Assembly: GCA_002441865.1 (NCBI GenBank)
Contig: DJNY01000126.1
Coordinates: 16,353-22,741, forward strand
Direction: 5' to 3'
Source of the DNA: Lachnospiraceae bacterium UBA6452
GTDB taxonomy: Bacteria > Bacillota > Clostridia > Lachnospirales > Lachnospiraceae
Length of the DNA: 6,389 nucleotides
Position numbers and translations under genes: made by a program. Below the pieces are notes generated by a model. That model saw nothing but the letters and a program-made list of their open reading frames with translations, made no database searches and was not told where the DNA came from. Numbering within the stretch: position 1 is the first letter of the stretch; each line of letters opens with the position of its first letter. This document shows positions 1-5,999 of this stretch, one piece after another.

Positions 1-896
1 GAGTTGACTGAGACAAACAGAAAACCGAAAATATTGTTAGCCGCGGTATACCCCGCCATAGCTATGGAGCCGAAGGAATTGACGGACGACTGCAGCAGCA
101 CGTTTGAGAAATTGATGACTGTACTCTGGATGCCCGCCGGAACGCCTACATGAAAGATCTGTCTGACATACTCTCCTTTGACCGCCAGCTTTGAAAAACG
201 GAGCTGATAGCTTCCCTGCGTCCGATACAGACAACGCAGCACCAGAATACAGGAGATCATCTGTGAGATCACCGTTGCGATGGCAACACCTGCGACGCCC
301 ATATTCCACACAATAACAAGGAACAGATTCAGCAACGCATTGATCACGCCGGAGACGATCAGAAAAATAAGCGGACGCTTCGTATCACCCACTGCACGCA
401 ATATAGCCGCACCATAGTTGTACAGCATAAAAAATGGCATTCCCACAAAATAGATGCGCATATATAAAGCAGACTGTCCGATGACATCCGCAGGAGTATC
501 CATCAAAGTAAGTGCTCCTTTTGCAAATACAACACCTGCTACCGCCATAATAAGCCCGCTGACAAGTGCAAGCGTAATTGCTGTGTGCACGGTCTCCGAC
601 ATTTCTTTTTCTCTGCCCGCTGCATAAAATCTGGCAGCCAGTACGTTGGCACCTAATGAGATCCCGATAAAGAGGTTCGTAAATACATTGATGAGTGCGG
701 TTGTCGAACCGACCGCCGCCAGTGCGCCGCTTCCCGTAAATCTGCCAACCACAATAATATCCACCGCATTAAACATCAGCTGTAAAATGCCTGACAGCAT
801 CAGCGGAAGCGAAAATGAGATCAGCTTATCCATCAATGTTCCGTTTGTCATATCTATTTCATATTTGTTTTTCCTTTGTCTGTTTTCTGTCTGCAT
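1..896 (-). CDS. MATE-family efflux transporter, N-terminal part (C-terminus beyond window)
   Basis: This is an inner-membrane antiporter of the MATE family, whose members expel cationic drugs or metabolites in exchange for Na+ or H+. The window holds 298 codons; family members are usually about 450 residues, so the C-terminal third lies off the left edge. After a charged N-terminus (residues 1-25) comes the family's first helix, with SLPLMLSGILQLMFNAVD at 29-46 and VGRFTGSGALAAVGS at 50-64. GISLGANVLAARFYAAG follows at 78-94, and RAVGDTKRPL at 167-176 is the usual cytoplasmic motif. A second-lobe start (VGVPAGIQSTV, 250-260) matches the internal repeat of MATE proteins. The start at 896 is chosen because AGGAG lies 6 nt upstream; two ATGs at 914 and 911 lack such a site. 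The next in-frame Met (residue 16) is also less well placed. Substrate cannot be told from sequence. It is divergent from feoAB. Family call is firm; subfamily is not assigned. Confidence 0.93.
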   Translation of the reverse strand, partial: MQTENRQRKNKYEIDMTNGTLMDKLISFSLPLMLSGILQLMFNAVDIIVVGRFTGSGALAAVGSTTALINVFTNLFIGISLGANVLAARFYAAGREKEMSETVHTAITLALVSGLIMAVAGVVFAKGALTLMDTPADVIGQSALYMRIYFVGMPFFMLYNYGAAILRAVGDTKRPLIFLIVSGVINALLNLFLVIVWNMGVAGVAIATVISQMISCILVLRCLYRTQGSYQLRFSKLAVKGEYVRQIFHVGVPAGIQSTVINFSNVLLQSSVNSFGSIAMAGYTAANNIFGFLFVSVN

Positions 897-902
897 GTCT
901 TG

Positions 903-907
903 CTCCT
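903..907 (-). promoter_or_regulatory. Ribosome binding site deciding the MATE start
   Basis: The minus strand reads AGGAG, then 6 nt, then ATG at 896. The two in-frame ATGs just upstream (914, 911) have no purine-rich site before them, so this site favours the start at 896. Confidence 0.75.
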
Positions 908-935
908 GCATCATTTCTATGTTTTATCCTACGGA

Positions 936-964
936 ATTATAACACACTTTGCCGTTTTATTCAG
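936..964 (-). promoter_or_regulatory. Probable sigma-A promoter of the MATE gene (extended -10)
   Basis: On the minus strand a perfect TATAAT (941 to 936) is preceded directly by TGT, giving an extended -10 (TGn-TATAAT). A weak -35 candidate, CTGAAT (964 to 959), lies 17 bp upstream. Transcription would begin near 929, leaving a leader of roughly 30 nt that contains the AGGAG site. The weak -35 is acceptable because extended -10 promoters depend on it less. Confidence 0.6.
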
Positions 965-994
965 TTTCTTTTCTCAAAAAATAATACCGGGGCA

Positions 995-1024
995 TTGACC
1001 GCATCTTTGATTTATGTCTATACT
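995..1024 (+). promoter_or_regulatory. Probable sigma-A promoter of feoAB
   Basis: A -35 element TTGACC (995-1000) and a -10 element TATACT (1019-1024) are separated by 18 bp; each differs from consensus at one position. The predicted transcript start is near 1031, about 47 nt before the feoAB ATG. A palindrome at 1040-1059 falls just downstream of that start, where a bound repressor could block transcription. Confidence 0.65.
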
Positions 1025-1039
1025 ACTAATGAGATTTTT

Positions 1040-1059
1040 TATCAATAATACATTTGATA
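1040..1059. promoter_or_regulatory. Inverted repeat, candidate metal-responsive operator of feoAB
   Basis: A 20-bp inverted repeat, TATCAA-N8-TTGATA, has perfect 6-bp arms; two further pairs (1038/1061 and 1037/1062) match after one mismatch. It lies between the predicted feoAB transcript start and the ribosome binding site. Iron-uptake genes of Bacillota are commonly repressed by Fur or DtxR-family regulators bound to AT-rich palindromes. The arms do not clearly match either consensus, so the regulator is unassigned and the role is inferred from position and symmetry. Confidence 0.4.
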
Positions 1060-1067
1060 TAATTCAC

Positions 1068-1072
1068 GGAGG
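1068..1072 (+). promoter_or_regulatory. Ribosome binding site of feoAB
   Basis: GGAGG, then 5 nt, then ATG at 1078. It is a strong site and fixes the start of the fused protein so that a full FeoA domain is translated in frame with FeoB. Confidence 0.8.
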
Positions 1073-1077
1073 ATAAT

Positions 1078-3417
1078 ATGACATTAAAAGAACTTCCGAT
1101 CGGAAAAACCGCAACCATTGTCACCGTTGGCGGTGAAGGTGCCCTGCGTCAGCATTTTCTGGATATGGGTATTATTCCAAAGGCAGAGATCACCATGGTA
1201 AAATATGCCCCTATGGGTGATCCGGTTGAGGTACGCATCCACAGCTATGAGCTGACGCTCAGACTGGCAGATGCCGAAAAGATCACAATTGAAAATATTT
1301 ATGAAAAGAAACTGCTCCCGCCAAAGCAGACCATGAAGCTTATTGATCATCCCGGACTTGGTGAAGGCGGCAGATACCACAATAAAGAAGAGGAAAATCC
1401 ATTGCCGGAAGGCACCGTTCTGACTTTCGCACTTGCTGGAAATCAGAATTGCGGCAAAACGACTCTGTTTAACCAGTTGACCGGATCTAACCAACATGTC
1501 GGTAATTTCCCCGGCGTTACGGTAGACCGGAAAGACGGTGCAATCCGCGGGCAGAAAAATACACTTGTAACGGATCTGCCCGGTATATATTCCATGTCTC
1601 CTTATTCCAATGAGGAGATCGTAACCCGTAATTTTGTATTAAATGAAAAGCCGAAGGGCATCATTAACATTGTAGATGCTACCAATATTGAGCGGAATCT
1701 GTATCTGACCATGCAGCTTATGGAGCTTGATATCCCGATGGTACTTGCCCTGAATATGATGGATGAAGTACGTGTCAACGGCGGTTCTATTTTAGTCAAC
1801 CAGATGGAGGAAATGCTCGGTATCCCCGTCATTCCCATTTCCGCTGCCAAAAATGAAGGTATCAGCGAACTGGTCGCACATGCCATGCATGTCACAAAAT
1901 ACCAGGAACGTCCGGGCAGGCAGGATTTCTGTGATGCAAAGGATCATGGCGGTGCTGTCCACCGTTGTCTGCACGGTATTATGCACCTGATCGAAGACCA
2001 TGCAGAATCCGCCGGAATTCCGGTCCGTTTTGCAGCTGCAAAGCTGGCAGAGGGCGATCATCTGATCCTGGAACAGCTGCAGCTGGATGAAAATGAAAAA
2101 GAAACACTGGAACATATCATTGTACAGATGGAAACAGAGCGTGGTCTTGACCGTGCTGCCGCCATTGCGGATATGCGTTTTACCTTTATTGAAAAGATCT
2201 GTAAAGAAACGGTTGTCAAACCACATGAAAGCCGCGAACATATGCGCAGCGTGAAAATGGATAAAGTACTGACCGGACGTTTTACCGCCATTCCTTGTTT
2301 CATTGCCATTATGGGGCTTGTATTTTTTCTGACCTTTAATGTGATCGGTTCCGCGCTTTCCAATCTGTTGCAGCTTGGAATCGATTCGCTGACACACCTG
2401 ACGGATCAGCTTCTTACGGCAGCACACATCAACTCTGTGCTCCATTCGCTGATCATTGACGGTATTTTCAACGGTGTCGGCAGTGTGCTCAGCTTTTTGC
2501 CGATCATCGTCACACTCTTTTTCTTCCTGTCTCTTCTGGAAGACAGCGGTTATATGGCAAGAGTTGCTTTTGTTATGGATAAGCTGCTCCGTAAGATCGG
2601 ACTTTCCGGCCGCAGCATTGTTCCTATGCTGGTTGGCTTCGGCTGCACGGTTCCGGGTGTTATGGCAAGCCGTACCCTGCCGTCCGAACGTGATCGTAAA
2701 ATGACGATCCTGCTGACACCATTTATGAGCTGCTCCGCCAAGCTGCCGATCTACAGTTTTTTTGCCGCAGCCTTTTTCCCGGGACATGGAGCACTTGTTA
2801 TGATCGCCCTGTACTTCGGCGGTATTGTCACCGGTATTTTGATGGCACTTCTTCTGCGTTCTACCCTGTTTCACGGAGAAGCCGTTCCGTTTGTCATGGA
2901 GCTGCCTAACTACAGACTCCCGGGTGCAAAGAATGTCGGACAGCTTTTATGGGAAAAAGCAAAGGACTTTCTGCAAAGAGCTTTTACCGTTATTTTTCTT
3001 GCTACGATCGTCATCTGGTTTTTACAGACCTTCAACCTGCACCTGAATCTTGTGACAGATTCCAAAGACAGTATTCTTGCCGCTGTCGCAGGATTGATCG
3101 CACCGGTATTTGCTCCGCTCGGATTTGGTGACTGGCGTATTTCCACAGCCCTGATCACAGGCTTCATGGCAAAAGAAAGTGTTGTGGCTACGCTTTCCAT
3201 ATTGTTTGGCTCCACAGCCGCCCTGCAGGCAGTTCTGACGCCACTTTCAGCAGCCGCCCTTCTTGCTTTCTGTCTGCTGTACACACCCTGTGTTGCAGCG
3301 ATTGCATCGATCAAACGTGAACTTGGCGGAAAATGGGCCGCAGTGGTCGTTGCCGGTCAGTGTGTGATTGCCTGGCTTGCGGCTTATCTGGTGCATATTG
3401 TCGGTAGTCTGTTTTAA
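1078..3417 (+). CDS. feoB: Ferrous iron transporter, FeoA-FeoB fusion
   Basis: This is an inner-membrane Fe(II) importer with a cytoplasmic G-protein domain, important for iron supply under anaerobic conditions. The 779 residues are a FeoA-like SH3-type domain (about 1-76), a linker (77-112), a GTPase domain, a helical GDI-like segment (about 280-390) and a polytopic membrane domain (about 400-779). The GTPase motifs are complete: G1 GNQNCGKT at 121-128, G2 Thr148 in FPGVTVD, G3 DLPG at 166-169, G4 NMMD at 226-229, and G5 SAAK at 255-258. Membrane gate motifs are present: EDSGYMAR (488-495), GCTVPG (522-527), SCSAKLP (551-557), FMAKESVV (696-703) and LYTPCVAAI (734-742). FeoA and FeoB are separate in E. 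coli; fusion is known in some anaerobes. No FeoC gene lies nearby, and the C-terminus ends right after the last helix. It has its own promoter and a candidate operator upstream. Manganese or other divalent metals are possible alternative substrates. Confidence 0.97.
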   Translation: MTLKELPIGKTATIVTVGGEGALRQHFLDMGIIPKAEITMVKYAPMGDPVEVRIHSYELTLRLADAEKITIENIYEKKLLPPKQTMKLIDHPGLGEGGRYHNKEEENPLPEGTVLTFALAGNQNCGKTTLFNQLTGSNQHVGNFPGVTVDRKDGAIRGQKNTLVTDLPGIYSMSPYSNEEIVTRNFVLNEKPKGIINIVDATNIERNLYLTMQLMELDIPMVLALNMMDEVRVNGGSILVNQMEEMLGIPVIPISAAKNEGISELVAHAMHVTKYQERPGRQDFCDAKDHGGAVHRCLHGIMHLIEDHAESAGIPVRFAAAKLAEGDHLILEQLQLDENEKETLEHIIVQMETERGLDRAAAIADMRFTFIEKICKETVVKPHESREHMRSVKMDKVLTGRFTAIPCFIAIMGLVFFLTFNVIGSALSNLLQLGIDSLTHLTDQLLTAAHINSVLHSLIIDGIFNGVGSVLSFLPIIVTLFFFLSLLEDSGYMARVAFVMDKLLRKIGLSGRSIVPMLVGFGCTVPGVMASRTLPSERDRKMTILLTPFMSCSAKLPIYSFFAAAFFPGHGALVMIALYFGGIVTGILMALLLRSTLFHGEAVPFVMELPNYRLPGAKNVGQLLWEKAKDFLQRAFTVIFLATIVIWFLQTFNLHLNLVTDSKDSILAAVAGLIAPVFAPLGFGDWRISTALITGFMAKESVVATLSILFGSTAALQAVLTPLSAAALLAFCLLYTPCVAAIASIKRELGGKWAAVVVAGQCVIAWLAAYLVHIVGSLF

Positions 3418-3465
3418 CCTTTCGCGGCTGCGGCACAAATTATTTTCATCTAAAACAATGCAAAA

Positions 3466-3491
3466 ATGAGGCATCCAGACGGATGCCTCAT
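3466..3491 (-). terminator. Rho-independent terminator of cstA, shared with convergent feoAB
   Basis: A perfect 11-bp stem (3466-3476 pairing with 3481-3491) closes a 4-nt loop. On the minus strand the hairpin runs into TTTTTG, the classic shape for ending cstA, whose stop lies about 35 nt upstream. In the plus direction the stem is followed by TCTCACTTTA, a poor U-tract. It is nonetheless the only hairpin after feoAB (stop at 3415-3417), so it may serve both genes with unequal efficiency. Confidence 0.85.
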
Positions 3492-3525
3492 CTCACTTTA
3501 AAATGATAACCCTTATCACTTTATA

Positions 3526-5259
3526 TTATGCGTTAGCCTTTTTTGCTTTCTGGTTCTTCAGTGTCTGGATACCTTCGATTACAAGGATGACAGCCAGAAC
3601 GATCAGTAATACACCCAGGATCACCTGTGCATATGGACCCCAGTCAGCGCCGCCTGCAGCAATGATACCAATCTGGTTCTTTACTGTCAGAGCAAGTGAG
3701 CAGATCGTAACAACGATCATAAATGCCATAGGGATCAGGAACATCTTGTTGTTCTTTCCTGCGTTACCAAGCCACGTAGCAACTGCTAACAGACCGATAC
3801 CTGCAAGCAACTGGTTAGCTGCCCCAAACAGACCCCAGATCTTAGCATATCCTGTCATACCGAGTAAAATACCAAGTACAACTGTTAAGATTGTTGCGAA
3901 GTATGGATTAACCATGACCTTCTTCCAGCCTTCCTTAATATCCTTTGGTGTCTGACCAGGCTCAAGCCAGAATTCCTGGAACATGAAACGTGCAAGACGT
4001 GTTGCTGTATCCAGAGATGTCAGACAGAAAGCTGAATATGTAAGTACGAGCAGAGAATTCAGTACATTGTAGCTGCCCGGAATAACATCGTCAACCATGT
4101 GAGCGATACCACCACCGAAGATAGCTGTTGCACCAACAAGTGCGCTGTCAGGATTTGCCTGATTCCACTTGTAAGCATAACCGATTGCGCAAAGAGTTAA
4201 TACAGCGAGTACGCACTCAAGGAGCATTCCGCCGTAAGCGATCGGCTTTGCATCTTTTTCCTTATCAAGCTGTTTAGATGTTGTACCTGAAGAAACCAGT
4301 GAATGGAAACCTGAGATAGCACCACATGCAACTGTTGTGAACAGTACAGGGAACAGATACTGGATACCGTTTCCGTTATCTACTGCAAAACCTGTTACTG
4401 CCGGGAAACTTGCATCAAATGTAGGATGTGCTACAACAACAGCGAATACTGCAACTGCAAGCATTGCATAAAGCAGAAATGAGCTTAAGTAGTCACGTGG
4501 CTGCAGAAGGATCCATACAGGTGTTACAGATGCGATCGCAATGTAAAGACCTACGATCCACATCCATGTCTTTGTTGACAGATAAATCGGATGGAAATTC
4601 ATACCAACTGCCATGATCAGAACGATAGCAAGTACACCAACGATAGAAGCAACGCCCATTGGCACGTTCTTACGATATACAAAGAAACCGAATACGATAG
4701 CGATCAGGATGAATAATACAGAAATCATGGCAACAGATGCAGGTGTAGCGGATTTAGCCATATCCAGCACGCCATTGTCATCATATACAGCACCGAATGT
4801 TGATGCTACGATTGAAGCAAAAGCAGCTACAACAAGGATCAGTGTCAGATATGAGAAAATAATGAACAGCTGTTTTGCACGCTTGCTCATGTTAGCGGAG
4901 ATGATCTCTCCAATTGACTGGCCTTTATTGCGGACAGATGCAAAAAGTGCGCCAAAGTCATGCACACCACCGAAGAAGATACCTCCGATGAGAATCCAAA
5001 GAGTTACAGGCAGCCAGCCAAAGATTGCTGCGCCGATCGGTCCTGTGATAGGGCCTGCACCCGCGATTGATGAAAAATGATGTCCCATCAGAACCGGTGC
5101 CTTTGCCGGAACATAGTCCACACCGTCTTCCATTGTATGAGCCGGTGTCTCAGTTTTGCTCTCACCAACGCCCCACTGCTTGCAAAGCCATCCACCGTAG
5201 AAGATGTAGCCGATTACAAGAATGGCAACACAGATGAGAAGAAGTACTAATGAATTCAT
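3526..5259 (-). CDS. cstA: Carbon starvation protein A, pyruvate/peptide transporter
   Basis: This is an integral membrane transporter of the CstA family. E. coli CstA and its relative BtsT take up pyruvate, and peptide uptake has also been attributed to CstA when carbon is scarce. Signature segments occur in order: DGVDYVPA (45-52), GHHFSSIAGAGPITGP (59-74), GGVHDFGALFASVR (97-110), LLQPRDYLSSFLLY (251-264), CGAISGFHSLVSSGTTSKQL (312-331), FCLTSLDTATRLARF (411-425) and WGLFGAANQLLAG (475-487). Many hydrophobic helices run from residue 3 to 563, and the tail is lysine-rich. The 577 residues are shorter than the roughly 700 of E. coli CstA; the difference fits the shorter form common in Bacillota and is not a truncation, since all core motifs are intact. 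The start has AAGGGAG 9 nt upstream. It follows orf168 after 22 bp, most likely in one transcript. Its six Arg codons are CGT five times and CGC once, suggesting strong expression. Substrate is inferred from the family. Confidence 0.96.
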   Translation of the reverse strand: MNSLVLLLICVAILVIGYIFYGGWLCKQWGVGESKTETPAHTMEDGVDYVPAKAPVLMGHHFSSIAGAGPITGPIGAAIFGWLPVTLWILIGGIFFGGVHDFGALFASVRNKGQSIGEIISANMSKRAKQLFIIFSYLTLILVVAAFASIVASTFGAVYDDNGVLDMAKSATPASVAMISVLFILIAIVFGFFVYRKNVPMGVASIVGVLAIVLIMAVGMNFHPIYLSTKTWMWIVGLYIAIASVTPVWILLQPRDYLSSFLLYAMLAVAVFAVVVAHPTFDASFPAVTGFAVDNGNGIQYLFPVLFTTVACGAISGFHSLVSSGTTSKQLDKEKDAKPIAYGGMLLECVLAVLTLCAIGYAYKWNQANPDSALVGATAIFGGGIAHMVDDVIPGSYNVLNSLLVLTYSAFCLTSLDTATRLARFMFQEFWLEPGQTPKDIKEGWKKVMVNPYFATILTVVLGILLGMTGYAKIWGLFGAANQLLAGIGLLAVATWLGNAGKNNKMFLIPMAFMIVVTICSLALTVKNQIGIIAAGGADWGPYAQVILGVLLIVLAVILVIEGIQTLKNQKAKKANA

Positions 5260-5268
5260 TTACTCTTT

Positions 5269-5275
5269 CTCCCTT
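5269..5275 (-). promoter_or_regulatory. Ribosome binding site of cstA
   Basis: The minus strand carries AAGGGAG with 9 nt to the ATG at 5259. It falls wholly within the 22-bp gap after orf168, leaving no room for a separate promoter there and supporting co-transcription. Confidence 0.7.
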
Positions 5276-5281
5276 CAATAT

Positions 5282-5788
5282 TTACGAATATAGTACCTTT
5301 TTCATAAATTTCGCTGTATGGCGGCCGCCCCTGTTCGCGTCAATCTGCCCTGTTGACAGCTCCACAAGTGCAGTATGGTGATCCATCCAGCCATGCAGTG
5401 AAAAATGAAAACTTTTTGAAATGCGACATTTCTTCAGTGCCGCTCTGGCGTCCGCATCGCAGGTATCGCAGATGAAGACAGGCGTGATATAAGACGCCAT
5501 ATGTCCCGGTCCGACATGCAGACGGCCCATGCCATCCTCATGTACAAAATCTCTCCACTTTTCATACAGTTCAAGGGTGAGATGCGGGATATTCAGAAAA
5601 TATAAAAATTCCTCCGTATCAGCAGTCCAAAGCTCGGCCTTTTTGGAAATGACATATTGCCCTGAATGCTCAAAAAAATCACAGCGTGCTGTGATCGGGT
5701 TCCGGTCATCTTCGTCCGGATGAATGTTATAACTGGATCTGTAGCTCTTCAAAAGCCGCTCTATCGCGTTTTCTCTTGTATAGTCCAT
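5282..5788 (-). CDS. Uncharacterised soluble 168-residue protein, co-transcribed with cstA
   Basis: I do not recognise the family and assign no function. The 168 residues contain no signal peptide or membrane helix, so the protein should be cytoplasmic. It has an acidic N-terminal part (HPDEDDRNP, 23-31), an aromatic-rich middle (ELWTADTEEFLYFLNIPHL, 52-70), and four cysteines at 36, 107, 110 and 121. The last three form a C-x2-C-x10-C pattern, followed by a His-rich stretch (H128, H132, H137, H138). This could bind metal, but the pattern is not diagnostic. The C-terminal tail is basic (HTAKFMKKVLYS). The start at 5788 is the only sensible Met, since the next is residue 86; its ribosome site is weak (GGAG at 13 nt, or GTGGA at about 9 nt). 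It is the first gene of a probable operon with cstA, so a role tied to CstA activity or to its substrate is the simplest inference. Codon use is less biased than in cstA. Confidence 0.85.
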   Translation of the reverse strand: MDYTRENAIERLLKSYRSSYNIHPDEDDRNPITARCDFFEHSGQYVISKKAELWTADTEEFLYFLNIPHLTLELYEKWRDFVHEDGMGRLHVGPGHMASYITPVFICDTCDADARAALKKCRISKSFHFSLHGWMDHHTALVELSTGQIDANRGGRHTAKFMKKVLYS

Positions 5789-5814
5789 GTTGTTTTATCC
5801 ACTCCATATACTCA

Positions 5815-5843
5815 ATTATAAAAATTTTATAAACTATAACTAA
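5815..5843 (-). promoter_or_regulatory. Candidate promoter of the orf168-cstA operon, weak -35
   Basis: The minus strand has a perfect TATAAT (5820 to 5815), with TTAGTT (5843 to 5838) in the -35 position at 17-bp spacing, a poor match. Transcription would start near 5808, giving a leader of about 20 nt. The poor -35 suggests dependence on an activator. The region is very AT-rich, so -10 look-alikes arise by chance and this call is tentative. No better -35/-10 pair is visible between 5789 and 5890. Confidence 0.4.
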
Positions 5844-5856
5844 TTTATAATAATAT

Positions 5857-5876
5857 GTTGCGTCAATTTTCGCAAC
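5857..5876. promoter_or_regulatory. Inverted repeat upstream of orf168-cstA, candidate regulator site
   Basis: A perfect 6-bp inverted repeat with an 8-bp spacer reads GTTGCG-N8-CGCAAC. Its GC-rich arms stand out in an AT-rich intergenic region. If transcription starts near 5808, the centre lies at about -58, a place typical of upstream activator sites. It also contains TTGACG on the minus strand, which resembles a -35 element but has no -10 at proper distance. It does not match the catabolite (cre) consensus well. The regulator is unknown. Confidence 0.4.
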
Positions 5877-5897
5877 CTGTTTTGAAAAAAAAGTATC

Positions 5898-5957
5898 AAA
5901 AAACGGCGGAAAATATACAAAACATGTCATTTTGTATCAGATTCTGCCGTCTTTTTT
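5898..5957 (-). terminator. Long hairpin terminator after the Lon-like ATPase gene
   Basis: The base stem pairs 5903-5911 with 5942-5950 (9 bp, one G-U). A small internal loop follows, then an upper stem pairs 5915-5922 with 5930-5937 (8 bp, ATACAAAA with TTTTGTAT) around a 7-nt loop. On the minus strand the hairpin ends in a run of six T (5903 to 5898), and eight more T follow at 5892-5885. The upstream minus-strand gene stops at 6000. In the plus direction six T follow as well (5952-5957), so the structure is symmetric, but no plus-strand gene precedes it. Confidence 0.8.
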
Positions 5958-5999
5958 ATAACGATATTACTTTTTTAAAATGATATTGATCTTGCTTTC

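Noticed and set aside
646..1048. Plus-strand open frames of 98 and 77 codons opposite the MATE start and across the intergenic region
   Set aside because: They overlap the MATE start and both divergent promoters and lack ribosome binding sites or recognisable domains.
1058..1063. A perfect TATAAT as an alternative feoAB -10
   Set aside because: Transcription would begin near 1070, inside the ribosome binding site, and there is no -35 at the right distance. The 995-1024 promoter is better.
1792..2874. A 360-codon open frame on the minus strand opposite feoAB
   Set aside because: It lies wholly inside a convincing FeoB coding region, is rich in Gln, His, Lys and Cys in a low-complexity way, and shows no domain. 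It is a codon-bias shadow.
3418..3525. A possible small FeoC-like gene after feoAB
   Set aside because: The 108-bp gap is filled by the hairpin terminator and has no start with a ribosome site and adequate reading frame.
3503..3955. A 150-codon open frame on the plus strand over the end of cstA
   Set aside because: It is antisense to well-conserved cstA sequence, has no ribosome binding site and resembles no family.
4613..5080. A 155-codon open frame on the plus strand opposite the N-terminal half of cstA
   Set aside because: It is a shadow of the DYVPA and GHHFSSIAGAGP region of cstA; its composition (Ile/Thr/Pro-rich) is typical of antisense reading.
5861..5866. TTGACG on the minus strand as the -35 of orf168-cstA
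   Set aside because: No acceptable -10 occurs 16-18 bp downstream; the nearest TATA-like hexamers are at about 11 or 22 bp.
5727..5930. A 67-codon minus-strand open frame overlapping the start of orf168
   Set aside because: It would cover the promoter, palindrome and leader of the operon, has no ribosome site, and is out of frame with the longer orf168.
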